DNA of 20,729 bases from CAYLJJ01 sp964384025 (GCA_964384025.1 CAYLJJ010000102.1:1-20729); one strand, 5' to 3'. Positions 7,740 to 15,317 are shown, counted from the first letter of the stretch. Notes: generated by a model from the letters alone, not told the origin. Translations and numbers: made by a program.

Positions 7740-8428
7740 ATGGTAGACGGAGCCTTTGATCGTGGGGGCGGCAAAACCACCAGTCGCCTCGGACGGGGAA
7801 ACCCCGCCCCGCTCATCGATCCCAGCGAGAAGCCCTGGATGGGGAAACGGGCGCGACACCTACGCGGGCGAGGAAAGCCTCAGCTCCGCAACGTGGAGGA
7901 AGTCAGGGCCTATCTCAAGACCGCCTTGGCCCAAAATGATCCCAGCCGCAGAGTCGCCGCCTGTCTCCCTCTGCTCTGTAGGCTGCGCTCAGGAGAGCTG
8001 CGTCATCTGCGGGTAGCTGATATGGATCTCTCGCTCAACAAGCTCTGGATTCGAGGAAGCGAGGATCTCGGAGAGATCGCTGATGGCTGGGATGTGAAGA
8101 CCGCCGCGAGCCGCAGGGCGGTGGAGCTGCCCAGCCTCCTCATCGAAGATCTCATCCAGCTCTCCACAGGCCGCGACGCTGAAGCCCTCCTCTTCCCCTC
8201 TAAGCACAACCCTGGGGCGGCCTTTGATCGCCGCTGACTGAACCATCTGGTTCAGCGGATCTGCTTGAGCGCAGAGGTCAGGGTGATCTGTGCTCATGGG
8301 CTCTGAGGGACTTACGCCAGCCTGATGAGCGCCCTCGCTCATCAGGCTGGCGCTGAAATCGCGGCCTTGCTGGGACACGCGGACCGGGGGCAGACCGCTC
8401 GCCAGCATTATATTGGGCAGGTCTCATC
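7740..8428 (+). pseudogene. Decayed tyrosine recombinase (phage-type integrase)
   Basis: From about 7790 the frame reads a linker and catalytic domain: NPAPLIDPSEKPW, RGKPQLRNVEEVRAYL, LLCRLRSGELRHLRVADMDL (catalytic Arg I), DVKTAASRRAVELP (Lys region), and LLFPS. It then meets TGA at 8235-8237. The frame continues without shift through VICAHGL-TGA-GTYASL, where the second TGA (8304-8306) replaces the catalytic Arg of the H-x-x-R motif. It goes on to AALLGHADRG and QTARQHYIG, which hold the second His and the nucleophile Tyr. The N-terminal arm and core-binding domains are missing, and no natural stop follows the Tyr. CGA to TGA would explain the second lesion. The fragment converges on the tmRNA gene, a common target of this enzyme class. 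Confidence 0.85.
8315..8352. repeat. Perfect 17-bp-arm palindrome inside the integrase remnant
   Basis: The arm CGCCAGCCTGATGAGCG is followed by CCCT and then its exact reverse complement. The hairpin covers the codons for TYASLMSALAHQAGA in the catalytic region. A stem this long with a four-base loop is not expected from coding sequence alone. No T-tract is present, so it is not a typical terminator. Confidence 0.9.
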
Positions 8429-8450
8429 GCCGGATTTGGCGGGGAGCCTC

Positions 8451-8481
8451 GGGAAACGATATCCGAATAACGTTTCCCCAG
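8451..8481. repeat. dif-like site, copy 1
   Basis: The site is 28 bp with a Xer/dif architecture: left arm GGGAAACGATA, 6-bp centre TCCGAA, right arm TAACGTTTCCC. The right arm's reverse complement matches the left arm at 9 of 11 positions. With the following CAG the shared block is 31 bp and differs from copy 2 at one position. It lies directly after the integrase remnant. A role as a recombination site is inferred from structure and position. Confidence 0.6.
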
Positions 8482-8540
8482 CGGTTGATGAAGCTGAGGA
8501 GATCCGGCGATTTTCTTTGTTGGGTGGGGATGGAGATTGT

Positions 8541-8571
8541 GGGAAACGATATCCGAATAACGTTCCCCCAG
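8541..8571. repeat. dif-like site, copy 2
   Basis: This is the same block as copy 1 in direct orientation, starting exactly 90 bp later. It has one substitution, in the right arm (TAACGTTCCCC). It ends 43 bp before the 3' end of tmRNA. The two sites enclose a 59-bp spacer without a gene. Confidence 0.6.
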
Positions 8572-8613
8572 AGAAAAACGGGCTTGTAAACGCCTGTAAT
8601 AAAAAGGAAAAAA

Positions 8614-8970
8614 TGGAGGCGCCGGGGGTCGAACCCGGGTCCAAAAATAGATCAGCGCTGACATCTACATGCTTATCTCATGATTTAATTTACCCGATCC
8701 AGCGCCCATGAGCAGGCTCCGTTTCAGGGGATCCCGACCTAAATTTCGCCTTGGGTCGCGCCGAGCAACTCCCCTTGGCTAGCCCAATAAATGACGCCCC
8801 GTTCAGCCCCTTGGGCGAAGACCGGCAGGACGACTCCAGACCTAAGCAGCCAGAGCGATTTCCATATCATCGTTGGCAGTTAATGCCTTCCAGCCTTTTT
8901 AACGCGGCGACCGGGAACCGCGGCATGCAATCAGACCTCTCTTATCCTTGTCGAAAACCAACTCGCCCCC
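8614..8970 (-). ncRNA. ssrA: tmRNA
   Basis: This is transfer-messenger RNA, about 357 nt, which with SmpB rescues stalled ribosomes and tags the nascent chain for proteolysis. The 5' end GGGGGCG pairs with the 3' end CGCCTCC (one G-U) followed by discriminator A. The 5' domain has the diagnostic GGTTTTCGACA. The T arm is CCGGG-TTCGACC-CCCGG. The tag frame at 8877-8842 reads ANDDMEIALAA and then TAG, close to the classical tag ending in ALAA; a non-templated Ala precedes it. CCA is not encoded: the 3' end is followed by TTTTTT. The gene is on the same strand as the Cys-rich protein gene upstream but has its own promoter. Its 3' end abuts an integrase remnant, as expected for a tmRNA-targeting element. 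Confidence 0.95.
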
Positions 8971-8983
8971 AAAGAGCTTGGCC

Positions 8984-9012
8984 AGATTAGAGCGCTCTCG
9001 GCCCTTTGTCAA
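8984..9012 (-). promoter_or_regulatory. Sigma-70-type promoter of tmRNA
   Basis: The minus strand has TTGACA (9012-9007), a 17-bp spacer, and TAATCT (8989-8984), ending 13 bp before the mature tmRNA 5' end. The -35 hexamer overlaps the stop codon of the preceding Cys-rich protein gene. Confidence 0.8.
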
Positions 9013-10925
9013 ACGGCTCTCCTTCTGAGGAACAATAGAGGAAGAAAGAGCAGGAGTATGTGGTCTTGCAGATGTTTGCCCTGGATGCAGCCCACCGGCT
9101 GCCCCTCAAGGGGCTCCTCTGGAGATTCAACATCTTTTGAAGAGCTTCCCTGGTCCCAAGGCCTCGGAGAGGGAGGCGGTAGAGTCTCCGGCCAAATCCC
9201 CTGATCTGCGGTCTGCAACGCTCCCGAATCGTCAGGGGCTCCTCCCTCATCTCTGATCCATATATCAGGCGCCTGAACCCCAAAGTCAGGAGCAGGTAAC
9301 CCACAGAGACCATCGCTTTGACAGCGCTGATCAGGTTCCTCACAGTCGCGATCCTCTTGGCAACGGGGGAGACAGCCTAAGCCCCCCTCAGGTAGAGGAG
9401 CGCAGAGGTAGGCAGCGCGACAGTCACTGTTGATTCCACAGCGGGGTAGACAGAGGAGCTGCCCTTCATATTGGCTACAGATCGCCCCCGGAGGACAGGA
9501 GCTGCAAGGGCTAAAAGTGCAGAGCCCCCCCGGCAAATTGCTCAGGCAGCTCATCTCACCACACTCCAGATCTTCTGCGCAGGGATCCCCCAAGTCGGCA
9601 GGGCCTTCGCAGTCAGGATCCTCTTCATCGCTGAGACCATCGCAGTCTTCATCTCCACCACCTCCACACCACTCTCGATCAGGAAGCCTCTCCCCCTGAC
9701 AAGGAGCCCAAAGCCCCCGCTCACAGCGCTGTCTGCCCTCTCGGCAGAGGCCCACATCAAGGGTCTCAGGGAGCCCGGAGTAGCAAGAACGCTCCTCATC
9801 TGGCCCGCAGTCCTGAGCTTCGCAGGCTCCCTGTTGCCAATCACACTCTGCGTTACAGCGCAGCTGCCGTAGCCCCCCTGGGCAGGGCTCTTCCCGAAAA
9901 CTCCCCGGATCGCAGAGGCCCTCATCCTGGCACTCTGAGTCCTGCCATTCACAGCCCTGAGTGCAGCTCCGAAGCAGCCATCCACAGCGTCCACAGGGCC
10001 GCTCACGCTCCTCTCCAGCTTCGCAAGGTCCCTGTTGGAGACAGTCAGAAAGAGGCCCCCAATCGGAACCCTCGCAGCGCCGCTCTCGATAGCCACAGCG
10101 CCCACACTCCTCTCGCTCTGTGTCGCCAGGGAGGCAGCCCTCTTCGCTGAACTCAAGGGAGAGATCGTAGAAGTTGAAGTCCTGGCCGCTGGGCTCCAGC
10201 CGCAAGCCATAGGTACCTGGAGCCAGCGCGGCGCTCTCCAGGAGCGTCTCTCCTGCATTTAAAGCACCCTCGGCGATGGGGCGAGCCCCATCGTAGAGTT
10301 TGGCGTTGATGCGCCCCAGAGCGTCGTGATGTAGGACCCTCAGCAGGACCCGGCCTGGAGCAGCCAGCTGGAGCTGAAACCAGTCAAAGTCTCGGGCGAT
10401 GCGATCTCCAAGGACTCCAGGTCTCAGCGGTGTAGCCAGCTCAACCCGATCATCCTCTTCAGCTGAATCATCATCGATCTCCTCCAAGCTTAGGTTGCCC
10501 GTCTCAGGGCGGTCATAGCTGCACCAAGTGCCACACTCATCTTTCTCCACCCGCGCTTCAGCGTAGAGCTCCATACTGCCCCCAATGTCGCTCCCAAAGG
10601 AGGCAGCGCAATCCAGAACACGATCCACCCACTGCGCCTGTAGCTCCTCACCGCTGATGCTAAAGCGACTGGACCAAAGCTCATCATCTCCCATGAGATC
10701 GTCTTCATAGAGCCAGAGAAAGACCTCATCCCCTGCGCTGAACTCAACATCCCTTCCTGAGATCTGGATCCGCAGCTCACAGAAGCTGCGGCTGTCCCCC
10801 ACAAGCACCTGATCCAAGAGCTGCAACTCAAGCTGAGCGTCATCATCGGAGCCTTGGCTGGATTGAACCGAGGGGAGAGCCTGAGCTGAACTCAAGAGCA
10901 GGAGAGGGATCATGGTTCTCAGCAT
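9009..10925 (-). CDS. Cysteine-rich exported protein with PPC-like domain and C-terminal sorting-like tail
   Basis: This protein has 638 residues. A signal peptide occupies residues 1-16 (MLRTMIPLLLLSSAQA). A beta-rich domain follows (~30-135). A PPC-like domain lies at ~165-260 (FDWFQLQLAAPGRVLLRVL, then ALAPGTYGLRLEP). About 270 residues of Cys-rich modules come next (ECGRCGYRERRC, PCGRCGWLLRSC, a DEDCDGLSDEEDPDC calcium-type loop, then Dickkopf-like RDCEEPDQRCQSDGLC). An acidic Pro-rich spacer leads to the extreme C-terminus, GCIQGK, a hydrophobic run, and LRRRAV. That Cys/transmembrane/Arg tail resembles the MYXO-CTERM class of sorting signals, implying cell-surface display; this is an inference. 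A second ATG, 12 bases downstream, is an alternative start; neither has a clear Shine-Dalgarno. The binding partner is unknown. The gene follows the kinase gene by about 44 bp on the same strand. Confidence 0.85.
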   Translation of the reverse strand: MLRTMIPLLLLSSAQALPSVQSSQGSDDDAQLELQLLDQVLVGDSRSFCELRIQISGRDVEFSAGDEVFLWLYEDDLMGDDELWSSRFSISGEELQAQWVDRVLDCAASFGSDIGGSMELYAEARVEKDECGTWCSYDRPETGNLSLEEIDDDSAEEDDRVELATPLRPGVLGDRIARDFDWFQLQLAAPGRVLLRVLHHDALGRINAKLYDGARPIAEGALNAGETLLESAALAPGTYGLRLEPSGQDFNFYDLSLEFSEEGCLPGDTEREECGRCGYRERRCEGSDWGPLSDCLQQGPCEAGEERERPCGRCGWLLRSCTQGCEWQDSECQDEGLCDPGSFREEPCPGGLRQLRCNAECDWQQGACEAQDCGPDEERSCYSGLPETLDVGLCREGRQRCERGLWAPCQGERLPDREWCGGGGDEDCDGLSDEEDPDCEGPADLGDPCAEDLECGEMSCLSNLPGGLCTFSPCSSCPPGAICSQYEGQLLCLPRCGINSDCRAAYLCAPLPEGGLGCLPRCQEDRDCEEPDQRCQSDGLCGLPAPDFGVQAPDIWIRDEGGAPDDSGALQTADQGIWPETLPPPSPRPWDQGSSSKDVESPEEPLEGQPVGCIQGKHLQDHILLLFLPLLFLRRRAV

Positions 10926-10969
10926 GATTCAATCATGCACTCAATCCTGGGAGTGAGCCAATAGAGCCC

Positions 10970-11587
10970 TTAGAGGTAGGCCTTGATGCTCTCTATGAGC
11001 TCATCCTGAGCGTTTTGATTGTGAACATAATCTAGACGATCCACAGGAATGATGAGGGTGGGTGAGCGGTCATAGCGCTGGAACCAAGCCTCATAGAGAT
11101 CCTGAAGTTGGCGGATATATTGGATGGGCAACTCCTGCTCCTCGGGCCGCCCTCGGTGCTTGATCCTTCGCCGCAGCGTGCCCACGCTGGCTTGAAGATA
11201 GATCATCAAATCTGGAGGTCTGAGGCTGCGGATGATCGCCTCGTAGAGGGAGCGATAGGTGGCGTACTCCTCCTTAGTCATCAGCTTGCTTCGGAAGAGG
11301 TTCTCAGCGAAGATCTCCGCATCCTCGTAGATGGTTCGATCCTGGACGATCGCTCCTGGGTGCTTCAGCAGCTCCTGATGTAGCCTGAACTTGTGAGTCA
11401 GGAAGAAGAGCTGGCTGTGGAAGGCCCAGCGTTTCATATCGGAGTAGAAAAGCTTGAGGAAGGGGTTCTCCTCATTGGGCTCATAAAATGGAGCGAGGTT
11501 AAAACGAGCGTGTAGAAACTGGGTCAGCGTAGATTTTCCGGCGCCGATGTTCCCAGCGATGGCGATATATTTTCTTGGACCTTTCAT
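10970..11587 (-). CDS. Deoxynucleoside kinase (deoxyadenosine/deoxyguanosine kinase family)
   Basis: This 205-residue cytoplasmic enzyme phosphorylates deoxynucleosides for dNTP salvage. The P-loop GNIGAGKST is at residues 12-20. E36 (YEPNEENP) and the D83-R84 pair in VQDRTIYEDAEIFA match the substrate-binding and catalytic residues of the dNK/dGK family. RRRIKHRGRPEE is the arginine-rich lid. The start chosen is ATG at 11587 with AGGAG five bases upstream. This ATG shares one base with the TGA of the preceding lipoprotein gene (TGATG), so translation is probably coupled. A start at 11602 is possible but lacks these signals. The family prefers dA, dG or dC; the specificity here is not determinable. 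Pairing with a surface lipoprotein gene is unusual and probably reflects shared transcription rather than a joint function. Confidence 0.9.
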   Translation of the reverse strand: MKGPRKYIAIAGNIGAGKSTLTQFLHARFNLAPFYEPNEENPFLKLFYSDMKRWAFHSQLFFLTHKFRLHQELLKHPGAIVQDRTIYEDAEIFAENLFRSKLMTKEEYATYRSLYEAIIRSLRPPDLMIYLQASVGTLRRRIKHRGRPEEQELPIQYIRQLQDLYEAWFQRYDRSPTLIIPVDRLDYVHNQNAQDELIESIKAYL

Positions 11588-14529
11588 CAAGGCTCCTGAC
11601 ATCTGGGATATCCAGCGTTCTCATCTGGCAAACATCGCTGCCCCTCTTCACAACGAGCAAAGAGGCTGAGATCGGGTCCGCAGGCCCCCCCCTCTGGATA
11701 GATCGCCTCGACCTGAAGCTGAAACGCCCCCCTTGAAGCGCCAAAGCCATCCACAAAGAGGTAGAAAGGGCCACCGAGCCACTCAAACTCGAGGCGACTC
11801 TCCCAACGCCCCCCCGAGTTGTCATTGCAGTCGATCTCGCTGAAGCTCTCCTGGCAGCTCTCCGCCTCGGGAGGGCAGGGCAGGAGGGGCTCACAGCGCT
11901 GACGTGCGTAGAGGAGGGTGTTATAGCTCTGCTCCGTCCAGATGTGAAGCCGGGCGGGGTAGGGGATCTCCAAACGGTAGACGCGCTCAGGGGCTTGGCC
12001 CACAGAGCAGCTCCCCTCATGCTCATTTCGAGCGCCAAAGGTGCTCCCCAAGATGGGCTGCTCTTCAGGTAGAGCGGGAATCTCTCCTGCGCAGGGGCCC
12101 TCTTCGTAAAGGCTAGAGGCCGCTCGACACTCTGGATCCTCTCCAAAATCAATCAGGCCATCCTCATCATTGTCCAGGCCATCCCAGCAGGCAGGAGGAT
12201 GTTCAGGGTTATCCTCCAAGGGATCGTGGGGGTAGTCGCAGCCTGGATCGGCAGGGTAGTCGATCAGGCCATCCCCATCATTGTCCTGACGATCTTCACA
12301 GTGAGGCAGGTTGGCTTCTCGCACACCCAGAGGGTCCCCCTCACAGCCTGGATCCATCAGGTCAATGAGGCCGTCAGCGTCGTTGTCACAATGATCATCA
12401 CACTCTGGTTCAACGCTCTCCAGCTCATCGTCGAGGCAGGCGCAGCCCTCATCATCTCCTCGATCGGGCTGACCATCTCCGTCGCGATCAAAGTCCAGCC
12501 TGCCATCCCCATCGTTATCCACTCCATCGCTGCACTCAGGTCCCTCAGAGGGATCCGCTGCGCTCTCACAGCGAGGCTCCTCAAGGAAGTCGATGAGGCC
12601 ATCTCCGTCGTTGTCCAGGCCATCAGAGCAGGCGGGGCGCTCAGGAGGATCCAGCTCATCATCATCGCTGGGGCGCTCGCAGCCGGGCTCTTGAGGATGA
12701 TCGATGAGGCCATCCCCGTCATTGTCCAAGCCATCAGCGCAAGCGGTCTTACGGCAACGCTCATGGTCATCCTCAGCGACCCGACAGAGCATCCCCTCAG
12801 CGCAGCTCCAGGGCGGCCCCCCCTCACAGAGCCCCCCCTCATCGACGCGAGCATTGATGAGGAGCTGCCAAACTCCAATGGCGGTGGCACTGCGGCCATC
12901 AACAACTATAAAGAGCGCTTCTCCAGGAGCAAAGGGACCCTCAAGGCGCTGTGTTCTCTCCCCACAGCTCAAAAGCGGCCCTCCACAGCCCTCATAGCTG
13001 TGGATCACAGTGGTGATCCGGCTGCGTGAAGCGTTCAGCTCTAAGGCGCGCAGGGGGCGCTCCTCCTCAACCCTCCAGAGGAGCCGCGCCTCTGGTCCAG
13101 AGTGAGGCACACAGGCGCCATGCAGCTCATTTTGAGCCTCTGTGTTGTTGCCCCTCACCTGATGAAGGCCGCTGATCTCTAACACCTCCGCCTCACAGGG
13201 ATCCCCCTCTGTCTCATCCCCACTAAAGAGACAACTCTCTCGATCATCGGGGTAGTCGATGAGGCCATCCTCATCGTTATCTAGACCATCAGCACAGGCG
13301 GGGAGAGGCTCTGGATCCTGTTCGTCCACATCCAAGGGGTTTAAGCATCCGGGATCATGAGGGTAGTCAATGAGGCCATCCTCATCATCATCTTGAGCGT
13401 TGCGGCATGCCTCCAGATCAAACTCATTTTCTCCCTCAGGGCTCAAGCAGCCTGGATCCTGGGGGAAGTCGATAAGGCCATCCCCGTCGTTGTCCAAGCC
13501 GTCACTACAGACCGGGCGAGGGCGCTCTTCTGGGTCACCCGCTGCGCTGCAATCCAGATCATCAGGGTAGTCCGCGCGACCGTCACGGTCATTGTCCTCC
13601 CCATCAGCGCACTCGGGAGGCTGCTCAGGATCAACCTCATCAACGTCAGCTAAGGCCTCACAGCCCGGATCCATCAGATCGATGAAGCCATCTCCATCAT
13701 TGTCCTCTCCATCAGCACAGGCTAGAGGCTGACAGAGGCCCTCTTGACACCCTCGCCCAGGAGCACAGCTCAGGGAGGCGGGGGCCTCCTCTCCAGGGCA
13801 GGGCGCAGCGTCGGGAAGCTCCGCGCGGATCTGAAGCTGAACCTGCCCAGCCTCCTCCAGGAAGCCATCCACGATGATGAAATACTCCATCAAGGCGGGC
13901 TCCTCTAGATCCAGAGCGCTGCTCCGCGTCACCGCTGAAGCGTCATCGTTGCAGATCAGCTCTGAGGCGGCCTCAGCGCAGTCGCTGCGCAGTGAGAGCA
14001 GGGTGTCAAAGTCACTGCCCGCGGTGTCGATATGCAGACGAGCCACCGGCTGGGTTAAGGTGTAACGAAAGATGATCTCTGGGGCGTGGTTGACGCGGCA
14101 GGCATCAAAGAGCGCAGGCAGCCCCACCGTGGAGGCCTCCACTCGGCTTAGAGCACTGATATCCTGAGCCTCATGCTCAGGGCCACAGACGCCCTCCTCA
14201 TCTCTCTCGTCGAGATCCTCGAGAGAGTCACAACCAGGGTCCTCTGGGAAGTCGATGAGACCATCCTCATCATTGTCCAGACCGTCAGCACAGGGAGAGA
14301 GGAGTTCAGGGAGATCTAAGGGCTCCTCCTGATCAAACCTGAGTTCCAGATCTTGGGGAAGAGGAGCAGCATCTTGAGAGAGATCCAGCGGGAGGCTCTG
14401 ATCCGGGATGGCTTCTATATCCAGCGGCCTTGAGCCCTGATCCTGAGGCGTTTGCTCCTCCCCTTGATTGGAGCTGGAGGGCTCCGAGCAGGCCAAGAAC
14501 AACAAAAGGAGGAGAGAGGAGGCGCGCAT
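11587..14529 (-). CDS. Large lipoprotein with 12 D-x-D-x-D-G repeats and three PPC-like domains
   Basis: This protein has 980 residues. It begins MRASSLLLLLFLACSEP, a lipoprotein signal with lipid-anchored Cys14, followed by an Asp/Gln-rich linker. Twelve copies of a ~35-residue unit of the form C-x-D-G-x-D-N-D-G-D-G-L-I-D-x-P-x-D-P-G-C follow, in three blocks: one at 80-100, five at 271-433, and six at 597-801. The regular Asp/Asn spacing matches calcium-binding thrombospondin-type-3/EF-like loops. Between and after them lie PPC-like beta domains (~128-237, ~450-560, ~820-945), each with a conserved Cys pair and an F-I/L-V-V/D-G-F strand. It is probably a calcium-stiffened outer-surface protein; this role is inferred. 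Unit 9 has a duplicated Asp loop (RDGDGQPDRGDD) and unit 5 has lost the DG (CRNAQDDDEDG). It precedes and overlaps the kinase gene. Confidence 0.9.
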   Translation of the reverse strand: MRASSLLLLLFLACSEPSSSNQGEEQTPQDQGSRPLDIEAIPDQSLPLDLSQDAAPLPQDLELRFDQEEPLDLPELLSPCADGLDNDEDGLIDFPEDPGCDSLEDLDERDEEGVCGPEHEAQDISALSRVEASTVGLPALFDACRVNHAPEIIFRYTLTQPVARLHIDTAGSDFDTLLSLRSDCAEAASELICNDDASAVTRSSALDLEEPALMEYFIIVDGFLEEAGQVQLQIRAELPDAAPCPGEEAPASLSCAPGRGCQEGLCQPLACADGEDNDGDGFIDLMDPGCEALADVDEVDPEQPPECADGEDNDRDGRADYPDDLDCSAAGDPEERPRPVCSDGLDNDGDGLIDFPQDPGCLSPEGENEFDLEACRNAQDDDEDGLIDYPHDPGCLNPLDVDEQDPEPLPACADGLDNDEDGLIDYPDDRESCLFSGDETEGDPCEAEVLEISGLHQVRGNNTEAQNELHGACVPHSGPEARLLWRVEEERPLRALELNASRSRITTVIHSYEGCGGPLLSCGERTQRLEGPFAPGEALFIVVDGRSATAIGVWQLLINARVDEGGLCEGGPPWSCAEGMLCRVAEDDHERCRKTACADGLDNDGDGLIDHPQEPGCERPSDDDELDPPERPACSDGLDNDGDGLIDFLEEPRCESAADPSEGPECSDGVDNDGDGRLDFDRDGDGQPDRGDDEGCACLDDELESVEPECDDHCDNDADGLIDLMDPGCEGDPLGVREANLPHCEDRQDNDGDGLIDYPADPGCDYPHDPLEDNPEHPPACWDGLDNDEDGLIDFGEDPECRAASSLYEEGPCAGEIPALPEEQPILGSTFGARNEHEGSCSVGQAPERVYRLEIPYPARLHIWTEQSYNTLLYARQRCEPLLPCPPEAESCQESFSEIDCNDNSGGRWESRLEFEWLGGPFYLFVDGFGASRGAFQLQVEAIYPEGGACGPDLSLFARCEEGQRCLPDENAGYPRCQEP

Positions 14530-14657
14530 GGCGGGAGAGTATCCAGGCGCCTCCTCTGCGTCTAGAGGGCTGAGGAATAGGGCTCAGGAGCAAAGCATCT
14601 CGCCCTTTAGAGCGAGGATCAGATATATCCCCAGAAACTCAAGCTCTCAGAGGCAAG

Positions 14658-15317
14658 ATGAACGGCGTCGATATTCGCTCAGTGATGGTCTCCTTTTTGG
14701 CGATCATCATCTCTCTCACTGTCCATGAGTTCGCTCATGCGTTTATGGCTGACCGCCTGGGAGATCCAACTCCCGGTGAAGCGGGTCGCCTCACTCTCAA
14801 TCCTATGGTGATCATCCAGGCCCATCCCTTTGGTGCCCTGCTCATCCCGTTGATGGGCGCCTTCAGCGGCTTCCTTATCGGCTGGGCAGCTACCCCAGTC
14901 AACCCCTCACGGGTGCGTCGGGAGTACAGCATCCGACGAGCCTCCTTTCTGATCACCGTTGCGGGGCCAGTCAGCAACTTGATCCTTGCCCTGATCTCCG
15001 CTTTCCTCTTAGTGGGCATCCAGCATCTGCCTCTTGACAGAGGTTTGATCGAACCCCTCTTTCAGTTGGCTCAGATGATGGTCTTCGCCAACATCTTCTT
15101 GGCCCTCTTTAACCTGCTCCCGATCCCCCCTTTGGATGGCTTTACTGTGCTTGGGACCCTGCTCCCTCCCAGCATGGAGGGGCTCCTGCGTAATCTGCAA
15201 CAATATAGCATGGTGTTGATTTTACTCATTTTTATGTTTGGTGGGAAGCTGATTGGCCCTGCTGTGGTGGGCGTCAGCAGGGGCTTGATCGTCATGGTCC
15301 AAGGAATCTTCGTCTAA
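14658..15317 (+). CDS. Site-2 protease family membrane metalloprotease (M50)
   Basis: This 219-residue integral membrane protein carries both hallmarks of intramembrane zinc metalloproteases: HEFAH at 23-27 in the first membrane helix, and NLLPIPPLDG at 152-161 supplying the third zinc ligand, D160. About five or six hydrophobic segments are visible. It has no PDZ or CBS domain, so it belongs to the short M50 group typified by uncharacterised YwhC-like proteins rather than RseP. The substrate is unknown. The start ATG at 14658 has GAGG five bases upstream. The gene is divergent from the 980-aa lipoprotein gene across a 128-bp gap and is followed 101 bp later by the metalloprotease lipoprotein gene. 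Confidence 0.92.
   Translation: MNGVDIRSVMVSFLAIIISLTVHEFAHAFMADRLGDPTPGEAGRLTLNPMVIIQAHPFGALLIPLMGAFSGFLIGWAATPVNPSRVRREYSIRRASFLITVAGPVSNLILALISAFLLVGIQHLPLDRGLIEPLFQLAQMMVFANIFLALFNLLPIPPLDGFTVLGTLLPPSMEGLLRNLQQYSMVLILLIFMFGGKLIGPAVVGVSRGLIVMVQGIFV

Noticed and set aside
8451..8571. The dif-like sites as a two-repeat CRISPR
   Set aside because: There are only two units, internal dyad symmetry and a 59-bp spacer, with no cas genes. The dif-like reading fits better.
8278..8664. Minus-strand frames over the integrase remnant and the tmRNA 3' end
   Set aside because: They run through a structural RNA and through the dif-like repeats, giving repeated low-complexity peptides. They are not genes.
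11803..11815. GGCGACTCTCC near 11808, matching the MITE-like element end
   Set aside because: It is an 11-bp match inside the repeat lipoprotein gene, where the codons for E-S-R-L-E explain it. There is no palindrome or duplication, so it is probably chance.
12199..13029. A 276-codon plus-strand open frame rich in Ile/Val opposite the repeat lipoprotein gene
   Set aside because: It is the antisense reading of the repeated D-N-D-G-D-G codons (GAC/GAT read backwards as ATC/GTC), which yields a periodic hydrophobic shadow. It has no ribosome binding site or family.
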